DNA of 64,000 bases from Emticicia sp037153985 (GTDB taxonomy: Bacteria; Bacteroidota; Bacteroidia; Cytophagales; Spirosomataceae). Under the pieces are notes generated by a model, which made no database searches, was not told the DNA's origin, and saw only the letters and a program-made list of their open reading frames with translations. The stretch lies in the NCBI RefSeq assembly GCF_037153985.1, contig NZ_JBBAYI010000002.1, positions 1 through 64,000 on the forward strand, written 5' to 3'. Positions 44,521 to 52,686 of this stretch are shown piece after piece; within the stretch, counting starts at the first letter, position 1, and every line of letters begins with the position of its first letter. Made by a program: the position numbers and the translations under genes.

Positions 44521-46161
44521 TTACCACTGGCGGTAAGAAATACTTAAGCTGAACTGGTGGAGAACTCCTTTAAAATTGCCACGTACGGGTTCAGTATTAC
44601 CTAGTTTCAGGCTTTGGTAATTATAATTTGCCATTATTCTGAAATTCCCTAGCGTTTTATTACGCTTCCGGCTTATTTTTTCAATACCTATGCCTATTGT
44701 TCCTCCGAACGATGGTTGTATGTCAATTTCCCGTTTGTTTTCCTGCGTAACATAATTGGTGTATTCGTTACCAAAGTAATAATTATAGGTGGGAGCTATT
44801 GTGGCAACAAAACCTGTTTTCCAGCTCTGGCTAGGAAGTATATCATCAGGTATGGTCGAAAAAGTGTAATGCAAACCCGCCGTAAGGGTATTAAAGCCAA
44901 AGTGTTCTACCGAGTTTTTAATATTATTACCGTTTATAAGCAGCGTATAAAAATCTTGCTTTGCGTAGTTAAGGCTTAACTCATACCACGACTTCCGTGT
45001 CCAGCTATATATTCCCATACGCATACCCACCTGCAAAGTAGGTTTAAATGCTGCATCTATGGGCTTTCTGTCTATACTAAGTGCAGGTATAATATATTGC
45101 ACCCCAACAGACGGATAAATAGCAAAGAAACTTTCTACCTCGACAATTCTTCTGCATTGCTCTAAGGGCAGCAACACTTTCTTTTTTTCTTCGTCGGTAT
45201 AAAACTTTGACAACTCTAATTCTGCTAAAGACTTCTGATAGAATTCTATTGCTTCTCCGTATTTGCCTTTACCATGAAATACCCTGGCAGAATCGAGCAG
45301 GCTGATTGACCTCCGATGGTGATACACCTGATTTTTTAGATTTCTTTCTATTTCAGTAATGTTTGCATCTTCAGCTTCGGCCAAAACACTATCAATTTCG
45401 TCTATTACAAACTTTCGGGTTTTATAGGTAGGCAAAGTTAGGTTGTTAAAAACCACTTTCCAGTTTTTCAGAACCTTCATAGCCATACGTGTTCTGATTT
45501 CGAAACTTGGGTGATCAGAGGTACTTACTTTAAAGCCTAAACTTACAAGTTTGCTGATTCCGACAATCATTTTCTTTATCTGCACGCTATCTATCTGAGG
45601 ATTATTCAATCTCAGAAACCAGATAGCCAGTATATCAGCCTCTAGTTCCTGAATATGTTTTATTTTTTCAATGCTAAAGTTTTTTCCTTTATAGGCCTCC
45701 TCAATTTGTCTTTCGGCTTCTTTGGATACTTTTTCAAAGTGGAGGTGGTTATGTGTATGATGCCCTACCTCATGCGCCAATACAAACAAATCGGCATCGT
45801 TGCGTAGGTTTGATATATCGGTCATGCGTTTTTTATTGTAAAGAATATAACGCCCTTTAGGTGCTACCGTACCATCGCAGATAGTAGCCAATGCAATTTC
45901 TTTTTCGGTACAGGTGCCGGGCAATACTTTTATGCTTTCCGTAAATGGCCTCGGCTGGTATTTGTTCAGTAGCTCAATAAGGTTCTTGACAAACACTTGC
46001 GCGTCACTATCCTTATAAAATCCGGGGTTCTGGTTTCTGGCATCTGTTGCTATTTTTGCAGCTTTACAATAACACTGGTCGTCAGGAAACTGCGCCAAAG
46101 CTCCCTGTGATGTTATAATCAGAAGTACAAAAACCAACCAATAAGTTATAAGACTTTTCAT
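44521..46161 (-). CDS. M48-like metalloprotease fused to a probable outer-membrane barrel
   Basis: A 546-residue exported protein. Signal peptide (FVLLIITSQGALAQ), then a peptidase domain with HEVGHH at residues 130-135 and the third zinc ligand in QELEADILA (E172 or E174), followed by STSDHPSFEIRTRM, the order seen in M48 peptidases. Then comes a helical segment with a TPR-like motif (HGKGKYGEAIEFYQKSLAEL). The last 190 residues alternate as in an outer-membrane beta-barrel (GVQYIIPALSI, FKPTLQVGMRMGIYSW, WYELSLNYAKQDFYTLLING) and end in the aromatic strand HQFSLSISYRQW. The protease would be held at the inner face of the outer membrane. The start overlaps the anti-sigma stop by 4 bp, so all three are translationally coupled. 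Confidence 0.75.
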   Translation of the reverse strand: MKSLITYWLVFVLLIITSQGALAQFPDDQCYCKAAKIATDARNQNPGFYKDSDAQVFVKNLIELLNKYQPRPFTESIKVLPGTCTEKEIALATICDGTVAPKGRYILYNKKRMTDISNLRNDADLFVLAHEVGHHTHNHLHFEKVSKEAERQIEEAYKGKNFSIEKIKHIQELEADILAIWFLRLNNPQIDSVQIKKMIVGISKLVSLGFKVSTSDHPSFEIRTRMAMKVLKNWKVVFNNLTLPTYKTRKFVIDEIDSVLAEAEDANITEIERNLKNQVYHHRRSISLLDSARVFHGKGKYGEAIEFYQKSLAELELSKFYTDEEKKKVLLPLEQCRRIVEVESFFAIYPSVGVQYIIPALSIDRKPIDAAFKPTLQVGMRMGIYSWTRKSWYELSLNYAKQDFYTLLINGNNIKNSVEHFGFNTLTAGLHYTFSTIPDDILPSQSWKTGFVATIAPTYNYYFGNEYTNYVTQENKREIDIQPSFGGTIGIGIEKISRKRNKTLGNFRIMANYNYQSLKLGNTEPVRGNFKGVLHQFSLSISYRQW

Positions 46162-46805
46162 TTTTTATACTTGATAAGTTTCTGTGTCTGCGGGGCTTTT
46201 TTAAGCAGGAATGTATCCTGACCGATTAAAAACAAAGAGGCTTTCAGTTTGTAATCAAACACTACTGATAGTTTAGAATCTTTCAGGTTACTGGTAATTT
46301 CAGGAAGAACAATTTTTAAAGTATCCTTACTGGCTGTCTGGTATGTAGTATCTTTCTGGTTGATATTACTAAAAAACTGCACATTTATGTCTTTCACAAA
46401 CACAGGCTCGGCTTTGTTTTGCGCCCCACTAAAGCCCGAGCCACCGTCATAGTTCATCTCAAAATACCCAACATTTAAGGCAAGTTGCTCAGGTTTATCT
46501 TTTTTAAATACAAAAAGATATAATCCGGCTATAAGCAGCAATACTGCCGCTATACTACTTATAAATCTGATGGTACGGGTTCTTTTCCGTTTGCTTTCCT
46601 GCTGTGTTTTCAGCAGCATTTCGAGTTCGTTTTTATAGACAAACTCGTCCTGCATTTGTGCTGCATCGTTCAATGCTTTTTTTAGTTCGAACCTCTTCCG
46701 AAATTCTTCGTCTTCAAGTAAGAGGTGATTAATCGTGACGAGGTCCTGCCCATTTGCTTCACCATTGAAATACCTCTCTATCAGGTTTTTATATTCTCTT
46801 TTCAT
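46158..46805 (-). CDS. Anti-sigma-like membrane protein (locus C)
   Basis: A 215-residue protein. Its cytoplasmic N-terminus (LIERYFNGEANGQDLVTINH, DEEFRKRFE) shares the aromatic-x-G-E and acidic-E-F patterns of the anti-sigma-like proteins at 11336 and 40047. A basic stretch (KRKRTR) precedes one membrane span (FISSIAAVLLLIAGLYLFVF). The periplasmic part lacks TPR; it has a GGSGFSG loop and beta-rich segments. It overlaps the sigma gene by 4 bp on one side and the protease gene by 4 bp on the other. The role as a sigma inhibitor is inferred from position and topology. Confidence 0.68.
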   Translation of the reverse strand: MKREYKNLIERYFNGEANGQDLVTINHLLLEDEEFRKRFELKKALNDAAQMQDEFVYKNELEMLLKTQQESKRKRTRTIRFISSIAAVLLLIAGLYLFVFKKDKPEQLALNVGYFEMNYDGGSGFSGAQNKAEPVFVKDINVQFFSNINQKDTTYQTASKDTLKIVLPEITSNLKDSKLSVVFDYKLKASLFLIGQDTFLLKKAPQTQKLIKYKK

Positions 46806-47893
46806 GATGCCTGCAAGTTACTCATGATGTTTTTCAGTTTACCATTAAATCTATGTATAATGGTACCTACATTAGTATCTGTTTTTTTCACCACGCGCCC
46901 AATCGCTTTATGATTAGTTCCCATTTGGTGCATAGCTATTATATTCTGCGTTTCTTCTTTTGAGTCTCTGCACACCTTTACCACTGTTTCAAAATACATA
47001 TCGTAGTTATCTAACGAATAAACATATTTTCGTTCTTTTTCTGTCAGCGGAATATCAGCGTAATCAGGGTCAGCCACAAGGTATTTTTCCTCATTTTCGG
47101 TCAGCTCATCTAGTGGCACAAATACAACGTCTTTTTCTTGTCTGGTAAAAAAGTTATTTTTACCAGTTTTCAGAAAAGTATAGAAGTAAGTATTTAAAGT
47201 TGAAGTAAGTTTAAAGTCAGGTTTGTTAATTTCCTCCAGAAACTCAAGTATTTTATTAGATACAATATCTTTCAGGTTATCGTTATCAAGGTTTTTTCCC
47301 AGATTCCATCTAAATACCTGTTTTAACAGTTTCTCAAAATATTGCTGATATTTGGCAAGTTTCAATTTGTCTTCGTTCTGGCTTACTCCTTTCAGCGAGT
47401 AAACAATCATCTGGCTTCTGAGGTATCCTTGAAAAAGCTGTTTCCGTAAACACAATTTATCGTTAATGATACATAGTGTTCTCAGCGACTCGCTCTTACG
47501 TAGTCTTTTTTCGAACGACTCCCACACATTTTCTTTAATTTGTTGCTCGTTGGTCTGAACAAAATAATTTTCAGGGTATAACTGCGGCCACAGTATGTCG
47601 TTGTATTGCTGCCATAAGCGTTTTTGTTGTTTGTTTCTAACAGCCTCGGCAATATCCGTATCGGCTTTGAGTATCAGTAGCTCAATAATTATTGCTACTA
47701 AATCGCCGCAGGTAACAGTATCTGGCACCTTATTTTTTTGTTGCAATAAACTGTTTTGCTCTAAAAAAAACTCAATGGCTGCATAGTTTATCTGTTGCTG
47801 ATTCAGGAAACCATAATGCTTACGTATGTTTTCAGCTAAAGCACTAATTTCCTGCTTTTTTATTTGGGTCATAGGTCGTGAAAACATCATCAT
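46802..47893 (-). CDS. N-terminally extended sigma-like factor (locus C)
   Basis: A 363-residue protein, about twice the length of an ECF sigma factor. The first 180 residues are helical and charged and match nothing that I recognise. The second half looks like sigma regions 2 and 4: LLKQVFRWNLGKNLDNDNLK, DIVSNKILEFLEEINKP and TLNTYFYTFLKTGKNNFF, then YDMYFETVVKVCRDSKEETQ, MHQMGTNHKAIGRVVKKTDT with a final helix-turn-helix. The match is weak, so another HTH regulator type is possible; the partner with anti-sigma architecture, overlapping by 4 bp, supports the sigma assignment. Several Met codons lie close together at the start. It heads the locus C operon. Confidence 0.6.
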   Translation of the reverse strand: MMMFSRPMTQIKKQEISALAENIRKHYGFLNQQQINYAAIEFFLEQNSLLQQKNKVPDTVTCGDLVAIIIELLILKADTDIAEAVRNKQQKRLWQQYNDILWPQLYPENYFVQTNEQQIKENVWESFEKRLRKSESLRTLCIINDKLCLRKQLFQGYLRSQMIVYSLKGVSQNEDKLKLAKYQQYFEKLLKQVFRWNLGKNLDNDNLKDIVSNKILEFLEEINKPDFKLTSTLNTYFYTFLKTGKNNFFTRQEKDVVFVPLDELTENEEKYLVADPDYADIPLTEKERKYVYSLDNYDMYFETVVKVCRDSKEETQNIIAMHQMGTNHKAIGRVVKKTDTNVGTIIHRFNGKLKNIMSNLQAS

Positions 47894-48310
47894 AGGGTCT
47901 AGTATTTTTACATTATCTGGTATGTAAAGTAAGTGTTTTTATAAAAAATATTTCTGAAATAGCATATTTTCTGGCAAAATGGTATTTCTGCCAAACAGAA
48001 CGTCTATTTTTTCCAACAAGTATTTCAGGAATTAATAAACAGGCAAGATAAGTTTGCTTAAGGCGTATACGAAGCGGTTTCTGGTGTTTCTTTTGTCATA
48101 GTGTTTTATAGAGTATAAGGCTTATTAGGTATCTAAACAAAGTAAGACAAAAAACGAGTGGGGGTCAAGGAAAATTTATTATCCGGCTGTTTTGGGTAAC
48201 TATTTTACAAAATCAGCCTTTTTTGTTAGAAAATTTGGCAGATAACCCTCCTGAAAATAGAGTACCAGAAACCGAAAAATAAGTAAATGAAAGAAATAAA
48301 TCTGAAAAAA

Positions 48311-48347
48311 TTTGTTTTAAACAATTTTATTAAACAATTTTGTCGAA
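48311..48347 (+). promoter_or_regulatory. Promoter-like element with 18-bp imperfect palindrome
   Basis: TTTG (48311-48314), a 20-bp spacer and CAATTTTG (48335-48342) reproduce the geometry found before tetR. TTAAACAATTTTGTCGAA (48330-48347) is an imperfect palindrome with arms TTnnACAA around TT. A partial extra copy lies in the spacer (48316-48329). Confidence 0.5.
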
Positions 48348-48348
48348 T

Positions 48349-48540
48349 AAAATTTTAGCATACTTCCAAAACCTGAACATAGCTATCAAAGTTATTATTA
48401 ATCAGCGTTTTGACAATTGCTAATGAGTGAAACACTCCTATTATTATTATAAAAAGCTGATTTGAATTTTACTTTAAATCAGCGTCGTTTTCTCTTATAT
48501 TTTTTTCATAAGTATGACTCTGCCAAGTCATATTTTTTTG
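48349..48540 (+). ncRNA. Candidate small RNA or regulatory leader
   Basis: A transcript of about 190 nt would run from the promoter-like element to the terminator at 48513-48540. Segment AATCAGC (48400-48406) and segment AAATCAGC (48476-48483) can both pair with GCTGATTT (48456-48463), giving two exclusive hairpins. A nine-codon frame (48423-48452, MSETLLLLL) lies between the first two segments, as in attenuator leaders, but the terminator stem does not compete with these pairings. Whether it acts as an sRNA or as a leader of the 48719 gene is open. Confidence 0.35.
48513..48540 (+). terminator. Intrinsic terminator inside the leader region
   Basis: TATGACT and AGTCATA form a 7-bp stem with a 6-nt loop, followed by seven T residues. 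It points in the plus direction although no annotated plus-strand gene lies between it and the minus-strand operon to its left. Confidence 0.7.
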
Positions 48541-48548
48541 AATCCATA

Positions 48549-48566
48549 TTAAACAATTTTGTCGAA
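48549..48566 (+). promoter_or_regulatory. Second copy of the 18-bp motif upstream of the S74 protein gene
   Basis: TTAAACAATTTTGTCGAA, identical over 18 bp to 48330-48347 and close to the tetR promoter copy. It lies 152 bp before the start at 48719, directly after the terminator. Confidence 0.55.
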
Positions 48567-48718
48567 CTTTTTTGTAAAAACCATATACTCATGTTTTCCC
48601 ATGCTTATGTAACAAGACTAACAACACAGAAACCCTTATGAAGGATAATATTAGCGCAAAGCCAGTGCTATCTCAATAAATAACTCTATTCTATCAATAA
48701 AAAATAATTTAATTACCC

Positions 48719-51289
48719 ATGAATGCTTCTAAAAGACAACTCCGCCATCTTATCTGTCTTTTCTTTTGCCTGATTGCTGTGAGCGAGGTTTTTGCACAGA
48801 GCACTACCATATTGCCTGCTTCACAAAATAATACCGACACCTTATCGACCAAGTTTTTAAGAATGACCAACGGAGCTGGTATGTTTAGGGTAATGATGTC
48901 AGACCCACAAGGAAATGGTTTCTGGATAGACCCTACTTTTCTTACCGATATTTATTGGTCAATGAATGGCATGGCAAATATGTATCAGATACCAGATGTA
49001 AATTTAGGAATTGGCACTACTTCTCCAAGTTATAAGCTGGATGTGCGCGCCACTAATGCTAATACCATTGCCAATTTTAGTGGAAATAATCAGAATGGCG
49101 TAGGCATACGAATATCCTCGGGGGTATCAGGCACAGTTAATGGGTCTGCGGTTTCATCAGAGTGGCAGATATACCATTCGGGTACTGGCATTACTGCCGA
49201 CAATGGCGGCTTCGGCCAGTTACTTTTTAAAGACCAGACAGGCACTAAAATGATTTTACGAAATACAGGCCGCGTGGGCATAGGTGTACTGAACCCTTCC
49301 GAGATGCTCGAAGTAAATGGTAATGCCCGTATTAATGGCCATATTGATATTCAAAATACAGGGCTTAGTGTTTTTATTGGTGAAGGTGCTGGTAAAAAAG
49401 ATGATTTAACGCAAAAATACAACACTTTTGTAGGCTTTAATGCCGGCAAAGAGGTTACCAGTGGCTCTAATAACTTAGCCATAGGCAGTGGCAGCCTCGA
49501 AAACCACACTACTGGTAGTTTTAACGTAGCTGTTGGCCGTCTGGCTATGATTAACAATATTTCAGGCACTAGCAATGTGGCCATAGGTGCAAATGCGGGT
49601 TTTAACGCTACGGGCAGTTTTAATGTTTTTTTAGGGAACAGCGCAGGTGCTGACGAAACAGGAAATGATAAGCTCTATATTCATAACTCCAACTCAACAA
49701 CACCATTGATTTATGGCGATTTCATGAACCGCTATGTAGGTATCAACGACAGGCTGGTGGTAGGTGCCAATACGCCATCGAACAACCTTAACAAATTTGA
49801 AGTAGTAGCAAATGCCAACGGAAGTTTTCTGGTGCAAAACTGGCCTTCGGTAAATAATATAACGCTGGTATCAAGGCTATATTCTAAAACAGGTATGGCA
49901 CCACAGATGCGTTTCGAGGGTGCGGGCGAAAGTGGCGGATTTATTGACATCGGGCAGGATACTAATGGTTCTTTTGTGATAGAAGGCAAAGATAGCCCGC
50001 TCATGGTTGTAAAAAGTCAGGGGCAGGTGGGTATCGGTACACAAGCTCCGGCTTCTCAACTCGAAATTGTTAGTAAAAACACCGAAACCCTCGAGGCTGC
50101 CAGTTCTTCCACTTCTGGCACTTTATTCACGTTAAAAAACTCATCAACAGGAGGAACAACTTGGGGTGTAGTTTCAACAGGGAAAAACAGTTCAGACGGC
50201 TCAGGAAATTTATTAATTAAAGAAGGGTCTACTTCACGAATGATTATCAAAAACCAGACTGGGTCTATCGGTTTTGGCACTAATACTCCGGCCTCTCAGC
50301 TAGAGGTAGTTTCTTCAGGTAACGAAACCCTACGGGCAACAAGCTCGTCGGCTACGGGTACGTGGTTTGCCATTAATAACACATCTACGGGTGGCAATAA
50401 CTGGAAGTTTGTTTCTACGGGCAGCTCTAACTCTGAAGGCAGCGGAAACTTGCTTTTAAAAGACAATTCGGGGGTGAAAATGATTGTTAAAAGCTCTGGT
50501 GCTGTTGGCATCGGAACCGATAACCCCACGAAAGCAAGATTAGTTATTACAGGTAGCCAGTTAGCTACGATGTCGTACGGGTATATTAATGCTAGTGCCT
50601 CTACCGGAACCTCGTCAGGCACAAACTATTATTCAATTTATGCCTCTGACCGTATTGCTGCTACTGAATTTAATGCCTTCTCGGATGCCAGAATCAAGAA
50701 CATTCAAGGCATTACCAATAACGAAAATGACCTGCTGACACTGGCTAAAATTCAAATAACCGACTATACCTTTAAAGACAAAATAGGCAAAGGCAACGGG
50801 CAAAATAAAAAAGTAATTGCCCAACAGGTAGAAACCGTTTATCCGCAGGCTGTAAGACAGATAACCGACTGTATACCTGACATCTACCAGTTAGCAGAAG
50901 CACAAAACAATTTTATCAGATTACCCAACCACAATTTAAAAACTGGTGAAAGAATAAAGATTATTTTTGATAACAAACAGGAAGTTTTTGAAGTAGGAAA
51001 TATTGAGGCCAATGGCTTTACTATCTTAAATACTGAAATTCCGGTAAATAATCAGCATGTATTTATCTATGGCAGAGAGGTTTCCGACTTCCGTTCTGTC
51101 GATTATGAAGCCCTCACGACCCTTAACATTTCGGCAACACAGGCTTTATTAAAAAAACTCAACGAGGCCGAAAACAGAATTACTCAACTCGAAAAACAAC
51201 AGGAGAAAATCCTGAGCATGGAAGCAAGGCTGATTGCATTAGAAAAGCAATATCAGTTTGCTTCAGAAAGTACCAAAACTACCCGATAA
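48719..51289 (+). CDS. Exported repeat protein with C-terminal S74 intramolecular chaperone
   Basis: An 856-residue secreted protein with a signal peptide (ICLFFCLIAVSEVFAQ). The body contains repeated beta-helical or trimeric-fibre-like units with signatures LGIGTTSPSYKLDV, VGIGTQAPASQLEIVS and GFGTNTPASQLEVVSSG, and a left-handed repeat region (SNNLAIGSGSLENH, SNVAIGANAGFNATG). The C-terminus is a tail-spike chaperone domain of the peptidase S74 type, with the cleavage motif SDARIK at Ser655, VIAQQVETVYPQAV, and a coiled-coil end (LNEAENRITQLEKQQEKIL). Such domains trimerise the fibre and cut themselves off. A surface-located fibre or adhesin is likely. No T9SS domain is seen. Two copies of an 18-bp motif lie upstream. 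Confidence 0.85.
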   Translation: MNASKRQLRHLICLFFCLIAVSEVFAQSTTILPASQNNTDTLSTKFLRMTNGAGMFRVMMSDPQGNGFWIDPTFLTDIYWSMNGMANMYQIPDVNLGIGTTSPSYKLDVRATNANTIANFSGNNQNGVGIRISSGVSGTVNGSAVSSEWQIYHSGTGITADNGGFGQLLFKDQTGTKMILRNTGRVGIGVLNPSEMLEVNGNARINGHIDIQNTGLSVFIGEGAGKKDDLTQKYNTFVGFNAGKEVTSGSNNLAIGSGSLENHTTGSFNVAVGRLAMINNISGTSNVAIGANAGFNATGSFNVFLGNSAGADETGNDKLYIHNSNSTTPLIYGDFMNRYVGINDRLVVGANTPSNNLNKFEVVANANGSFLVQNWPSVNNITLVSRLYSKTGMAPQMRFEGAGESGGFIDIGQDTNGSFVIEGKDSPLMVVKSQGQVGIGTQAPASQLEIVSKNTETLEAASSSTSGTLFTLKNSSTGGTTWGVVSTGKNSSDGSGNLLIKEGSTSRMIIKNQTGSIGFGTNTPASQLEVVSSGNETLRATSSSATGTWFAINNTSTGGNNWKFVSTGSSNSEGSGNLLLKDNSGVKMIVKSSGAVGIGTDNPTKARLVITGSQLATMSYGYINASASTGTSSGTNYYSIYASDRIAATEFNAFSDARIKNIQGITNNENDLLTLAKIQITDYTFKDKIGKGNGQNKKVIAQQVETVYPQAVRQITDCIPDIYQLAEAQNNFIRLPNHNLKTGERIKIIFDNKQEVFEVGNIEANGFTILNTEIPVNNQHVFIYGREVSDFRSVDYEALTTLNISATQALLKKLNEAENRITQLEKQQEKILSMEARLIALEKQYQFASESTKTTR

Positions 51290-51489
51290 CCAAGCATTTC
51301 CCTGATTTCTGGCTGAGCCATCCAGTCTACTGATATAGCCCAGCCAGAAACTACTCCTATTCTCCTGCTCACTGTTTCTGCTTTTGTGTTTCCTTAAAGA
51401 AAAATCCGTTCTTTATGGGCAAAACTTCATTTTTATGACTAACTTTAGTCAGTAATTTCTTATTTATTTCAATAGCACTTCCTACCCTT

Positions 51490-52641
51490 ATGAGCCATTT
51501 ACATCGCAGAAATTTCCTGAAGATGTCTTCTGCTTTTACACTTGCCCCTACCCTCTCAACACAGGCTTTCCCATCAGATAATACCATGCCTGAGAATGCT
51601 ACAAATATCAATTTTGTATCTGACGGACTCATATTATCCCCTGCTGGTTTTGCTCGGCTTTTAAGCGAGCTTACCCAAAACGAAGCATTGAAAGCTGATA
51701 ATTTTTCATTAAATGGCTGTGTAGAAATACTAGAAACCAAAATGGCGAAGATACTTGGTAAAGAAGCAGCCGTTTTTATGCCTACGGGTACGCTGGCAAA
51801 TCATCTGGCTATCAGAACATTGGCAGGCAACAACCATAGGGCTATTGTACAGTACGAAAGCCACGTTTATAACGATACGGGCGATAGCGTACAGACCTTG
51901 AGTAACCTTAACCTGATTCCGCTAGGAATGAATAAAGCCACTTTTACGGCCGAAGAGGTAAATGAAGTAATTAAACGCACGGACAGCGGCAGAGTAGCCG
52001 GAAAAGTAGGCGTTATATCTATTGAATCGCCGGTACGCAGAAAAACCGGCGAAATGTTCGATTTTGAAGAAATGAAAAAGATTTCGGCACTAGCCCGAAA
52101 TGAGGGTATCCGTATGCACCTCGATGGCGCACGGCTTTTTCTGGCCTCTGGCTATACAGGTATCAGTCCGGCTACTTATACTTCTTTGTTCGACACCGTT
52201 TATGTATCTCTGTATAAATATTTCAATGCTCCTTCGGGTGCTATACTGGCTGGCCCTAAAGAACTCATAGTCCCTATGTATCATACCCGCCGGATGTTTG
52301 GCGGCGGTTTACATCAGGTATGGCCTTTTGCAGCGGTTGCCACGCATTATCTGGAAGGTTTTCAGGAACGATACACTAAAGCCATTGCTATTTCGGAAGA
52401 CTTCATCAAAAAACTAGGTACTCATGACAGCTTTGACATTCAGCGGATTCCGAATGGAACCAATATTTTTCAGCTAAAGGTGAAAGATACTCCGGTAAAG
52501 ACTTTTTCTGAAAACCTCGGCAAAAAGGGCATTATAGCCCGCCCCAACGAAACAGGCGGCATGAATCTGTTAGTGAACGAGTCATTACTACAAACCAATG
52601 CTTCGGCGTTGGCATCGGCATTTATAGACAGCCTTAAATAA
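51490..52641 (+). CDS. Tat-exported threonine-aldolase-like PLP enzyme
   Basis: A 383-residue fold-type I PLP enzyme of the beta-eliminating lyase / threonine aldolase group. HRRNFLKMSSAFTLAPTLST at the N-terminus is a Tat-type signal. Core stretches are AAVFMPTGTLANHLAIRTL, GVISIESPVRR, HLDGARLFLASGYTG and VSLYKYFNAPSGAILAG with the Schiff-base Lys at residue 243. Low-specificity threonine aldolases cleave beta-hydroxy-amino acids to glycine and an aldehyde; the true substrate is not shown by sequence. Export of such an enzyme is unusual. It is followed 45 bp later by an exported creatininase-family gene on the same strand, so the two may share a periplasmic amine or amino-acid route. Confidence 0.82.
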   Translation: MSHLHRRNFLKMSSAFTLAPTLSTQAFPSDNTMPENATNINFVSDGLILSPAGFARLLSELTQNEALKADNFSLNGCVEILETKMAKILGKEAAVFMPTGTLANHLAIRTLAGNNHRAIVQYESHVYNDTGDSVQTLSNLNLIPLGMNKATFTAEEVNEVIKRTDSGRVAGKVGVISIESPVRRKTGEMFDFEEMKKISALARNEGIRMHLDGARLFLASGYTGISPATYTSLFDTVYVSLYKYFNAPSGAILAGPKELIVPMYHTRRMFGGGLHQVWPFAAVATHYLEGFQERYTKAIAISEDFIKKLGTHDSFDIQRIPNGTNIFQLKVKDTPVKTFSENLGKKGIIARPNETGGMNLLVNESLLQTNASALASAFIDSLK

Positions 52642-52686
52642 AACCCGATTATATTTTTTATTACACTACTTACTAAACTGTAACTC

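Larger units (their letters stand above)
47894..48718. other. Long divergent leader region with repeated motif and hairpins
   Basis: No protein gene of usual size. The left 400 bp show nothing clear. The right part (48311-48566) contains a promoter-like element, a nine-codon reading frame (48423-48452, five Leu codons before the stop), alternative pairing segments, a terminator and a second copy of the 18-bp motif. These are listed separately. Confidence 0.6.

Noticed and set aside
48423..48452. Classical leucine-operon attenuator
   Set aside because: No leucine biosynthesis gene lies downstream and the terminator stem does not share bases with the alternative pairings; it is kept only as a possible regulatory leader.
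48719..51289. Prophage tail-fibre gene
   Set aside because: Despite the S74 domain, the protein has a signal peptide and no capsid, terminase, tail or integrase genes are near, so a cellular surface protein is more likely.
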